From Armatimonadetes bacterium UBA5352 (GTDB taxonomy: Bacteria; Armatimonadota; Zipacnadia; Zipacnadales; UBA5352), in assembly GCA_002411015.1 (NCBI GenBank), contig DHPY01000067.1, positions 1 through 64,000 of the forward strand: a DNA stretch of 64,000 nucleotides, given 5' to 3'. The translations under genes were made by a program, and so were the position numbers. Position 1 is the first letter of the stretch, and every line of letters begins with the position of its first letter. Positions 32,561 to 39,456 of this stretch are shown here, in pieces. The notes beneath the pieces are model-generated. The model had not been told where the DNA came from and searched no databases. It worked only from the letters and a program-made list of their open reading frames with translations.

Positions 32561-32944
32561 CTACAGTTCGAACTCAGGAACTTCCTCGTCGTAGTCGTCC
32601 TCGTCCATGTCAGGCTCTTCTTCTTCGTAGTCCTCGCCGATGTCATCATCGCCCGCGATGCCGAAGAGATCGCCGCCGAGTAGGTCCTCCTCACTCAGGC
32701 GCGGCTCCTTGCGCTTCGCGCCCGGCTGCACCTCGGGCTCGTCACCGGGTTCGCCGAGTTCCTTGATGATGACCTTGCCCGCAGCAATCTCCGCGAGCGC
32801 AACCGTCAGCGGGTTGCTCGCGCTGACCTTAACGAGCGGAACGGCGCCTTCCTTGAGCTGGCGAGCGCGCTTGGCCGCCGCCACGACGAGCGCGTATCTT
32901 CCACCTACGCGATCTGAAAGCTCTTCGATGGAGAAAATCTCCAC
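32561..32944 (-). CDS. rpoZ: RNA polymerase omega subunit with long acidic tail
   Basis: A 127-aa protein. Residues 1-60 are the omega fold: IFSIEELSDRVGGRYALVVAAAKRARQLKEG, then NPLTVALAEIAAGKV. The remaining half is a charged, Asp/Glu-rich tail ending DEEVPEFEL, longer and more acidic than in most omega subunits. Omega helps assemble and stabilise beta-prime. The GTG at 32944 has an aggagg site ten bases upstream and is chosen over a longer ATG start lacking conservation. It is the first gene after a consensus-like promoter. Confidence 0.9.
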   Translation of the reverse strand: MEIFSIEELSDRVGGRYALVVAAAKRARQLKEGAVPLVKVSASNPLTVALAEIAAGKVIIKELGEPGDEPEVQPGAKRKEPRLSEEDLLGGDLFGIAGDDDIGEDYEEEEPDMDEDDYDEEVPEFEL

Positions 32945-33083
32945 TTGGCGAACGCCTCCTGTATGCGTGAACTGGGCTGCGGCAGCATGCGGCATGAAGA
33001 ACGATGTACATCAACGCAACCCGCTCCGAGACGCCTGTCGATCCACGGGAGCGGGCGGGTTCTGTAACCTCATCGCATACGGT

Positions 33084-33112
33084 AGTATAGGGAAATCCGA
33101 GCACGCTGTCAA
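33084..33112 (-). promoter_or_regulatory. strong sigma-70 promoter of rpoZ-dnaJ-prmA-rsmE
   Basis: Minus-strand TTGACA (33107-33112), exactly 17 bases, TATACT (33084-33089); about 140 bases before the rpoZ start. The 309-base gap 32945-33253 has no gene beyond this and the divergent promoter next to it. Confidence 0.8.
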
Positions 33113-33126
33113 ATCAGTCACGGTTG

Positions 33127-33155
33127 CTTACAATCATCTCCTTCCGGGGTATGAT
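33127..33155 (+). promoter_or_regulatory. sigma-70-like promoter of the secreted stalk protein gene
   Basis: CTTACA (33127-33132), 17 bases, TATGAT (33150-33155). The -35 box is weak. It is divergent from the rpoZ promoter, the two -35 boxes being only 14 bases apart. Confidence 0.5.
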
Positions 33156-33253
33156 GCCTCTCGGAACGCAACAGGCAGGTCTCGACGCGGGGGCGCCGAA
33201 GATTGCTGAGGCACGATGGCCACGGACACCGGACTGGCAAGGGAGGATCTATC

Positions 33254-35362
33254 GTGACACGAAGACGGATCTCGCTACTGATGATCGTGAGCCTGGGGCT
33301 GCTGGAGATGGTCTGCTCCGCGCAGGATACCCCCCCGGCAAACGTGCAGGTGACGGTGGATGGGGCGGTTGTCGGGTTCAGCGGCCCGATCCTGATGGTT
33401 GACATGCAGTACCCGCTTCTGCCCGCCGACACGTTCCTCAGGGCGCTGGGCGCCACCCCGACATGGAACGCGACCGCCCAGCGGCTTGACATCACGTTCG
33501 GCCGGAGCGCCGTGCAGATGTGGTCAGATCGCGACTGGATCACTGTTGATGGCGAGCGAGGCACGCTGGAAGTTGGCCTTGACACCCACAACGGTGTGCC
33601 CTACGTCTCGGGGCCTGAGATGGCGGCGCTGCTTGGCTTCGATGTGCAGTGGGACCAGCCGTCACTGGCGCTCACAATCGGCACCCCGTCGGTCATGCCC
33701 GAGGGCCCGACTATCGCCGCCACGCTGCTTGAGGTCCGCCAGGGGCCGCCGGTCGCGCTGCTCGTGCGGGTGAATGAGACTGGCGAGGTAGGCGAGGTCA
33801 CGCTGGCGGAGACCCCGATCATTCAGCGCGGCCGCGCCGGAGAGGACCCGATGTCCGCTCAGCTTGCCGATCTGCTGCCCGGCGATCTCGTCGAGATCGT
33901 GCTGGACGAGGCCAACACAGCCATCGGCGTGCGTGCGAGCTATGCGGAGAGCTTCGGGATCATAGCGGCCATCTCCGGCAACCGCATGACGATGCAGGAC
34001 GGCGCGAACTACCCGCTCGGCGGCGGAGTCGCCGCGTTCGGCTCGGACGGTGCGCCGCTCCACCTCCTGGCGGCGGTCGGGCAGGCGGCGCTGATCACGC
34101 AGAACCCGCAGGACAACTCGGTCTGGCGGATCCTGGCGCAGCGGCGCGGGACGCCGACGCCACCTGCGCTGGCGCAGCCGACAATCGCAGCCTTCACCCT
34201 GCCTCAGTACGCCATGCCGCTGGGCCGGGGCGAACGACTTGAGTTGCGTCTGATCGGAACTGCGGGCGCAACCGCGACGGTCGAGCTTGGCGCTACCGGG
34301 CAGGCACTCAATCTGCCGGAGACGGCGCCTGGCGTCTACTCCGGATCGTTCACAGTGCCCGCGGGTCTTGTCATGCTCGAGCAGAGCCTCGTCGCCCGGC
34401 TGCGAGCCGGCGATGCGACCTCCGAACAGGTGCAGAGTGATCACGTGGTTACCATGGACGGGGAGCCTCCGGTGGTGGCCGACCTGCTGCCGAATCACCG
34501 CTCCAGGCAGGCGAACCCGAACACGAACGTGCGGGCGAACTTCAATGATGGCGCCGGGGTGGGCGTCGATGAGACGACCGCAACGATGGTCTTCAACGGT
34601 GTGGACGTGACCGAGGCGGCCGTCATCCGCCCCGGTGGCATCGTCTACGACCCGCCGGAGGCCCTGGCGCCGGGCCAGTACTCAGCGACGGTGCAGGTGG
34701 CCGACCGAGTAGGCAACATAGGCCGCGCTGAGTGGATATTTTCCGTGCCGACGGTGCAGGTCGGCATCCTCAACCTCACACACGATGCCACCGAGGCGCT
34801 TCGGACCGGCGCGACGATCAATGTGACGATGCAGGTGGCGGCCCCCGGCCAGGCAGCGAGCTTCAGCATCCCCGGCGTCGTGGAGAATGTGCCGATGACG
34901 CGGGTGGGGGAGACGAACTCCTACCAGGGCAGCTACGTGGTGAAACGTGGTGATGCCGCCACGGACGCAGTCCTGAGCGGCTCATTCACCGCGGCGGACG
35001 GGACGCTGTATGAGGCGAATGCCGAGCAGACAGTCACGATCACGCCGCCGGTGGTCCCCTTCGCGATCACGACACCTCAGGCCGATGTGACTGCCCCGCG
35101 CCGGATCACTCCCGCAGGCACGGCGCCTCCCGGCTCAACCGTCCGCTGGACCATCACCTACCAGGAGTTCATCCTCGCGGGCGCCGTGGCATCCGATACG
35201 GTGCGGGCCGATGAGAATGGCGTGTGGGAGGCGCGGAGAGAGGTTGATCTGCGACTTATGCTGATCGGCATGGCCGACGGGTACACGCTCACCGCCGAAC
35301 TGCTGAACGCGGCGGGGGCCGTGCAAGCGACGGAAACCTTGGAGTTCAAGGCGAGGGACTAA
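33254..35362 (+). CDS. secreted protein with copper-amine-oxidase-like N-terminal domain and Ig-like repeats
   Basis: A 702-aa exported protein. It has a signal peptide (about 24 residues, ending CSAQ), then a copper amine oxidase N-terminal-like stalk domain (VTVDGAVVGFSGPILMVDMQYPLLPADTFLRALGATPTW..., and a second AALLGF copy). The rest is beta-rich, with Ig/cadherin-like strands around DGEPPVVADLLPNHRSRQANPNTNVRANFND and AVQATETLEF. These domains usually mediate cell-surface binding or scaffolding; no enzyme domain is visible. The GTG at 33254 has gggagga six bases upstream, starting the signal peptide. It ends at a strong intrinsic terminator. Confidence 0.8.
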   Translation: MTRRRISLLMIVSLGLLEMVCSAQDTPPANVQVTVDGAVVGFSGPILMVDMQYPLLPADTFLRALGATPTWNATAQRLDITFGRSAVQMWSDRDWITVDGERGTLEVGLDTHNGVPYVSGPEMAALLGFDVQWDQPSLALTIGTPSVMPEGPTIAATLLEVRQGPPVALLVRVNETGEVGEVTLAETPIIQRGRAGEDPMSAQLADLLPGDLVEIVLDEANTAIGVRASYAESFGIIAAISGNRMTMQDGANYPLGGGVAAFGSDGAPLHLLAAVGQAALITQNPQDNSVWRILAQRRGTPTPPALAQPTIAAFTLPQYAMPLGRGERLELRLIGTAGATATVELGATGQALNLPETAPGVYSGSFTVPAGLVMLEQSLVARLRAGDATSEQVQSDHVVTMDGEPPVVADLLPNHRSRQANPNTNVRANFNDGAGVGVDETTATMVFNGVDVTEAAVIRPGGIVYDPPEALAPGQYSATVQVADRVGNIGRAEWIFSVPTVQVGILNLTHDATEALRTGATINVTMQVAAPGQAASFSIPGVVENVPMTRVGETNSYQGSYVVKRGDAATDAVLSGSFTAADGTLYEANAEQTVTITPPVVPFAITTPQADVTAPRRITPAGTAPPGSTVRWTITYQEFILAGAVASDTVRADENGVWEARREVDLRLMLIGMADGYTLTAELLNAAGAVQATETLEFKARD

Positions 35363-35386
35363 GCGCACTCGCCGCAATACCTGAAG

Positions 35387-35422
35387 CCGAAGTCCGGGCG
35401 CTTTGCCCGGACTTCGGTTTTT
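35387..35422 (+). terminator. intrinsic terminator after the stalk protein gene
   Basis: A 13-bp perfect stem (35387-35399 with 35405-35417), loop gcttt, then five Ts (35418-35422). Confidence 0.9.
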
Positions 35423-35425
35423 AAC

Positions 35426-35481
35426 AGTCTTCGCTCCTTGCGCCCTGCTGGACGTCGGCTCTTTCTAGTCTTCGCTCCTTG
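35426..35481. repeat. 15-bp direct repeat upstream of the SOS promoter
   Basis: The sequence agtcttcgctccttg occurs at 35426-35440 and 35467-35481, 41 bases apart. The second copy runs into the -35 box. It may be a regulator site or a chance duplication. Confidence 0.6.
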
Positions 35482-35507
35482 ACAGTCGAACATGAGTTCG
35501 ATATACT
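35479..35507 (+). promoter_or_regulatory. consensus sigma-70 promoter of the DUF6504-dnaE2 operon
   Basis: TTGACA (35479-35484), exactly 17 bases, TATACT (35502-35507). The spacer is entirely occupied by an SOS box. The DUF6504 start codon is about 34 bases downstream. Confidence 0.88.
35486..35501. promoter_or_regulatory. LexA-binding SOS box
   Basis: The 16-bp near-perfect palindrome tcgaacatgagttcga matches the Gram-positive type LexA consensus CGAAC-N4-GTTCG. It lies between the -35 and -10 boxes, so bound LexA would block RNA polymerase, and DNA damage would induce the downstream error-prone polymerase. Confidence 0.88.
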
Positions 35508-35540
35508 GATCGTACCTCGACTGACAGTGAGTGAGGCACG

Positions 35541-35801
35541 ATGGCGATCATGACGAAGTCAATTGGAGAGCCGATTGAGATACTGCGCATGGGCGCGGAT
35601 CGCTGCCCGGACATGTTCATCTGGCGCGGGCGGAGATACTCTGTCGTAGAGACCGGCGGCACCTGGCGATTGCTCGGGCGGTGGTGGGAGGGCGATGGCG
35701 AGCATCGCTTCGTCCGCGTCGCAACGAGCACAGGGAAGACCTTCGATCTCTGCCGCTATGACGCAACTGATGACTGGCATGTTTACCGGGTGTGGGACTG
35801 A
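35541..35801 (+). CDS. DUF6504-family small protein
   Basis: An 86-aa protein rich in aromatic residues (MFIWRGRRYSVVETGGTWRLLGRWWEG, then RVATSTGKTFDLCRYDATDDWHVYRVWD), matching DUF6504. This domain is found near or fused to Y-family ImuB-like polymerases and DnaE2 genes, so a structural or recruitment role in mutagenic repair is likely, though unproven. It is six bases from dnaE2 and under the same SOS promoter. Its ATG follows gaggcacg. No imuA or imuB is present in the window. Confidence 0.7.
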   Translation: MAIMTKSIGEPIEILRMGADRCPDMFIWRGRRYSVVETGGTWRLLGRWWEGDGEHRFVRVATSTGKTFDLCRYDATDDWHVYRVWD

Positions 35802-35807
35802 GATCGC

Positions 35808-38800
35808 GTGAGTTACGTTCATCTGCATGCACACAGCGCATTTTCCTTCTACGACGGTGCCACACGGGTCGAGGAGCTTCCCCGCGCGGCGCGTGATGCC
35901 GGGATGTCCGCCATCGCGCTCACCGATCACAATACGCTCGCTGGCGCAGTGCGCTTCTATCAGGCCGCACTTGAGGCCGGGGTGAAGCCGATCATCGGCG
36001 TGGAGTTCACGATCGAGCCGGTGCTGCCCCGGCTGCAGGAGGACGCGGAGCGGCCGCCGCACCTCGTGCTGCTGGGGGAGAATAACGAGGGCTACTCGAA
36101 CCTCTGCAGGCTGGTCACGGCCGCACGGCTGGGGGAAGCCCGCCGCGAGAGCGCGTTCTCAGCCGCCTATGAGGAGGTGGATCGCGACCGGCCGCTGCTC
36201 ACGCAGGAGAATCTGCGGCAGTATAGCGAGCACCTGATCGCCCTGACCGCCTGCCGCAAGCGCGGGGAGATCCCGCACCTGCTGGAACGCGGGCTGCTCA
36301 ATGAGGCGCTGGAGGTCGCGAAGTACTACCGCGACCTCTTCGGCCCGGAGCGGCTGTTCATTGAGCTGCACAACCACTTCCTGCCTCGCCCGCAGAGCCG
36401 CTCGCGCTATCGTCTGGCGGAGCTTGCGGCGAGGCTTGACCTTCCATGCGTGGCGACCAACAACGCGCACTACCTGCACAAGTCGGGCTACCGGCTGCAG
36501 GATGTGCTCGTCTGCATGGGCGCGCGGCAGATGGTTGATGAGCCGAACCCCGACCGCCGCCCGAACGCCGAGTTCTACCTGAAGAGCCCGCGGCAGATGG
36601 CGGAGTTGTTCGCGGATCAGCCTGAGGCGATCGCGAATACCGCCCGCATCGCAGAGCGGTGTGAATGGGAGCTGGACCTGGAGACCTTTCATTTCCCGGC
36701 ATTCGATCTGGAGCGGTTGCGGACAGACGAGGGGCATCAGCACCCGGCCGCCACTCCCGGGATGGGCGAGTCCTCGCGCACATTCCTCCGCCGGCTGTGC
36801 GAAGAGGGAACGCTGCGCCTCTACGGTCACCTGACCGGCGCGGTTCGCGAGCGCCTCGACCACGAGCTTGCGATCATCGAGGACAAGGGCCTCCTGGACT
36901 ACTTCCTGATCGTCTGGGACATTGTGCGGTTCGCGCGCTCGCAGGGCATCTTCTGCACCGGCCGCGGCTCCGCGGGCGATTCGCTCGTGAGCTACGTCCT
37001 CGGCATCACCCACGCCGACCCGCTCGCGCACGACCTGCTCTTCGAGCGCTTCCTCAACCCCGAGCGGCGCAATATGCCCGACATTGACGTCGACTTTGAC
37101 ACCCGCCGCCGCGATGAGGTCACGAAGTACATCTACGACACCTACGGCGCCGAACGAGTCGCTGCCGTCTGCACCGTCAATACCTTCCGCGCGCGCTCGG
37201 CGATCCGCGAGATCGGCCGTGCGCTGGGCTTCTCCGATGAGGAGATCGGCAGAGTGGCCTCGGTCTTCCCGCACATCCGCGCCGGCGACATCTCTGAGGC
37301 GCTGGAGAAGTATCCGGAGGTGCGCGATGCGCAGCTTGATCTCAGCAACAAGCGCCTGCTGATCGAGCTTGCCGAGGAGATCTCCGGCCTCCCGCGCCAT
37401 CTCTCGGTGCACGTGGGCGGGCTGCTGATCGGCACGCGCCCGCTCACGGAGATGGTGCCGCTCGAGCTTGCGAACAAGGGCATCGTGATCGGCCAGTTCG
37501 ACAAGGATGACGTTGAGGCGCTCGGGCTCGTGAAGATGGACATCCTCGGACTGCGCATCCACTCGGCGATCGTGGATGCGCTCGAGCATATCGAGGCGCA
37601 CGAGGGCCAGCCGCTGGATATCGAGGCGCTGCCGCTCGACGACGAGCCCACCTACGAACTCCTGCGCTCGACGCACACCGTCGGCCTCTTTCAGCTTGAG
37701 AGCCCCGGCCAGCGGAACCTCCTCGGCCGCGTCCAGCCTACCAACTTCGAGGACATCATTGCAAACATCTCACTCTTCCGCCCCGGCCCGGTGCAGGCGG
37801 ACATGATCACGCCCTACATCATGCGCCGCCACGGCCTGCAGGAGGTGGAGTATCCGCACCCGGACCTCGAGCCGGCCCTCGGCAGCACCTTCGGCGTGGT
37901 GATCTACCAGGAGCAGGTCCTGCGCATCGCCCACGCCATCGCGGGCTTTTCGCTGGGCGAGGCGGATGTGCTGCGGCGAATGATGACGCACGACATCACC
38001 CCGGAGGACCTCGAGGAGATCGAGGAGCACTTCGTGCTGCGCTCCGGCGAGCGCGGTGTGCGGCCGGCGGTGGCACGCGAGATCTTCTCAATGGTGCGCG
38101 GATTCGCCGCCTACGGCTTCAACAAGGCCCACGCGGCCTGCTTCGGCAAGGTCTCCTACCAGACCGCGTGGCTGAAGGCGCACTACCCGGCGGAGTTCAT
38201 GGCCGGGATCCTCTCCAGCCAGCCGATGGGCTTTTATCCGCCGCGCACGGTCGCCGAGGACGCGAAGCGCTTCGGCTGCGGCATCCTGCCACCATGCGTC
38301 AATCGCAGCGACGATCGCTGCCTGGTTGAGTACGAGCGCAACCCGATCGGGGATATCCGCCTGGGGCTGTGGATGGTGCGCGGGATGCAGGAGCGCAGCG
38401 TGGATCGCATCCTCAGCGAGCGCAGGCGTGGGGGAGAGTTCGCGTCGCTGGAGGACTTCTGCGTGCGCACCAGCGTTCCGGGACCGGTGGTCGAGAACCT
38501 GATCCTCGCGCGCGCGTTTGAGTTCACCGGCCTGCCTCCGCAGGAGCTGCTCTGGCGGCTGAGCGCGCTGCCGGGGGATGTCGTAGCCGACCGTCACGGG
38601 TGCCAGCAGAGCCCCACGCTCTCGTATGAGGACGTTGACGATCTCGTCGGGATGCTCCCATCGCTCGACCCGATGACGGAGGTGGCGCGGGTCGCAACCG
38701 ACCTGCATGTCCTTGGCGTGAGCACCACACGCAATCCCTTCAGCTTCTGGCATGATCGCCTGCAGGAGCTGGGCGTAACGCCAAGCGTGAAGCTGTGGGA

Positions 38801-39188
38801 GCGCGAGAACGGGGAGCGCGTGCGCGTTGCGGGCATCATCGTCTCCCGCGCCCGGCCGCCCACGCGCAGCGGCCGCACCGCGATCTTCATCTCACTGGAG
38901 GACGAACTCGGGTTGATAGACGTGGCGGTCTTCGAGGATGCTTGCCAAAAATGCGGACGGGTGCTCTACACAAGCCCAGTGATCTGCGTCGAGGGGAAGC
39001 TCACGCGCATGGGCGCGCTGGACCTGTCGGTGACTGCGCAGAACGTCATCGGCCTCGGCTCGTGGGAGGATTTCCGCCTCGCGCCGCAGGCAGACAAGAC
39101 CCTCGGCAGCGCGGCGAGGCGCAATGAGCACGCAAAGCGCCAGACGCCCGCGCGCGGAGGGGAGCGGAGGCAGATCGCGTACTACTAG
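35808..39188 (+). CDS. dnaE2: error-prone DNA polymerase III alpha subunit (DnaE2 type)
   Basis: A 1126-aa family C polymerase. An N-terminal PHP domain begins HLHAHSAFSFYDG (residues 5-17). The polymerase core has GRGSAGDSLVSYVLG (about 385), the catalytic Asp residues in PDIDVDFD (about 424), and NKAHAACFGKVSYQTAWLKAHYPAEF. A C-terminal OB domain (about 990-1080) matches DnaE2. The SOS promoter and the DUF6504 partner favour the mutagenic translesion role over the replicative one. The start GTG at 35808 follows the DUF6504 stop by six bases. The sequence ends in a basic tail, followed at once by a tandem repeat. Confidence 0.88.
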   Translation: MSYVHLHAHSAFSFYDGATRVEELPRAARDAGMSAIALTDHNTLAGAVRFYQAALEAGVKPIIGVEFTIEPVLPRLQEDAERPPHLVLLGENNEGYSNLCRLVTAARLGEARRESAFSAAYEEVDRDRPLLTQENLRQYSEHLIALTACRKRGEIPHLLERGLLNEALEVAKYYRDLFGPERLFIELHNHFLPRPQSRSRYRLAELAARLDLPCVATNNAHYLHKSGYRLQDVLVCMGARQMVDEPNPDRRPNAEFYLKSPRQMAELFADQPEAIANTARIAERCEWELDLETFHFPAFDLERLRTDEGHQHPAATPGMGESSRTFLRRLCEEGTLRLYGHLTGAVRERLDHELAIIEDKGLLDYFLIVWDIVRFARSQGIFCTGRGSAGDSLVSYVLGITHADPLAHDLLFERFLNPERRNMPDIDVDFDTRRRDEVTKYIYDTYGAERVAAVCTVNTFRARSAIREIGRALGFSDEEIGRVASVFPHIRAGDISEALEKYPEVRDAQLDLSNKRLLIELAEEISGLPRHLSVHVGGLLIGTRPLTEMVPLELANKGIVIGQFDKDDVEALGLVKMDILGLRIHSAIVDALEHIEAHEGQPLDIEALPLDDEPTYELLRSTHTVGLFQLESPGQRNLLGRVQPTNFEDIIANISLFRPGPVQADMITPYIMRRHGLQEVEYPHPDLEPALGSTFGVVIYQEQVLRIAHAIAGFSLGEADVLRRMMTHDITPEDLEEIEEHFVLRSGERGVRPAVAREIFSMVRGFAAYGFNKAHAACFGKVSYQTAWLKAHYPAEFMAGILSSQPMGFYPPRTVAEDAKRFGCGILPPCVNRSDDRCLVEYERNPIGDIRLGLWMVRGMQERSVDRILSERRRGGEFASLEDFCVRTSVPGPVVENLILARAFEFTGLPPQELLWRLSALPGDVVADRHGCQQSPTLSYEDVDDLVGMLPSLDPMTEVARVATDLHVLGVSTTRNPFSFWHDRLQELGVTPSVKLWERENGERVRVAGIIVSRARPPTRSGRTAIFISLEDELGLIDVAVFEDACQKCGRVLYTSPVICVEGKLTRMGALDLSVTAQNVIGLGSWEDFRLAPQADKTLGSAARRNEHAKRQTPARGGERRQIAYY

Positions 39189-39193
39189 ACGCC

Positions 39194-39283
39194 AGCAACG
39201 AAAGCAACGACAGCAACGACAGCAACGACAGCAACGACAGCAACGACAGCAACGACAGCAACGACAGCAACGACAGCAACGAC
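39194..39283. repeat. 9-bp tandem repeat (AGCAACGAC), about ten units
   Basis: Starting six bases after the dnaE2 stop, one variant unit (agcaacgaa, 39194-39202) is followed by nine identical agcaacgac units to 39283. It is in no gene. As 9 is a multiple of 3, frames through it stay open and produce artefact-like QRQQRQ or SLLSLL ORFs. Confidence 0.95.
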
Positions 39284-39298
39284 AGCGAACGGCGCCAC

Positions 39299-39448
39299 CT
39301 ACGCGGGGGTGATCGTCATCGTGCGCTCAAAGGTGCGGGCGGAGCGGCCGGGAGAGAGCGTCTCCCGCACTCCCGCGATCGGGTCGCGGGCGCAGAAGCC
39401 CTGCAGCGGCTCCAGTCGCCCCTCGACGCCGTCCGCCTGGAGAGTCAT
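39299..39448 (-). CDS. 49-aa ORF, possible gene remnant
   Basis: An ATG-started reading frame (MTLQADGVEGRLEP..., ending FERTMTITPA) begins eight bases after the stop of the DUF6785 gene. Its composition, with alternating strands and turns (DPIAGVRETLSPG), looks like the C-terminal end of a beta-rich protein rather than random sequence. No ribosome site is evident. It may be the tail of a deleted gene; it may also be a chance ORF. The rest of 39189-39456 contains only the tandem repeat. Confidence 0.3.
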   Translation of the reverse strand: MTLQADGVEGRLEPLQGFCARDPIAGVRETLSPGRSARTFERTMTITPA

Positions 39449-39456
39449 CAGAGTGC

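Noticed and set aside
36159..37676. Minus-strand ORF of 505 aa within dnaE2
   Set aside because: Antisense shadow of the polymerase core in GC-rich DNA; no start site or motif.
39194..39283. CRISPR array
   Set aside because: The 9-bp unit repeats without spacers and no cas gene is present.
39124..39312. ORFs with QRQQRQ or SLLSLL repeats at 39.2 kb
   Set aside because: They are translations of the 9-bp tandem repeat in different frames; all frames remain open through it.
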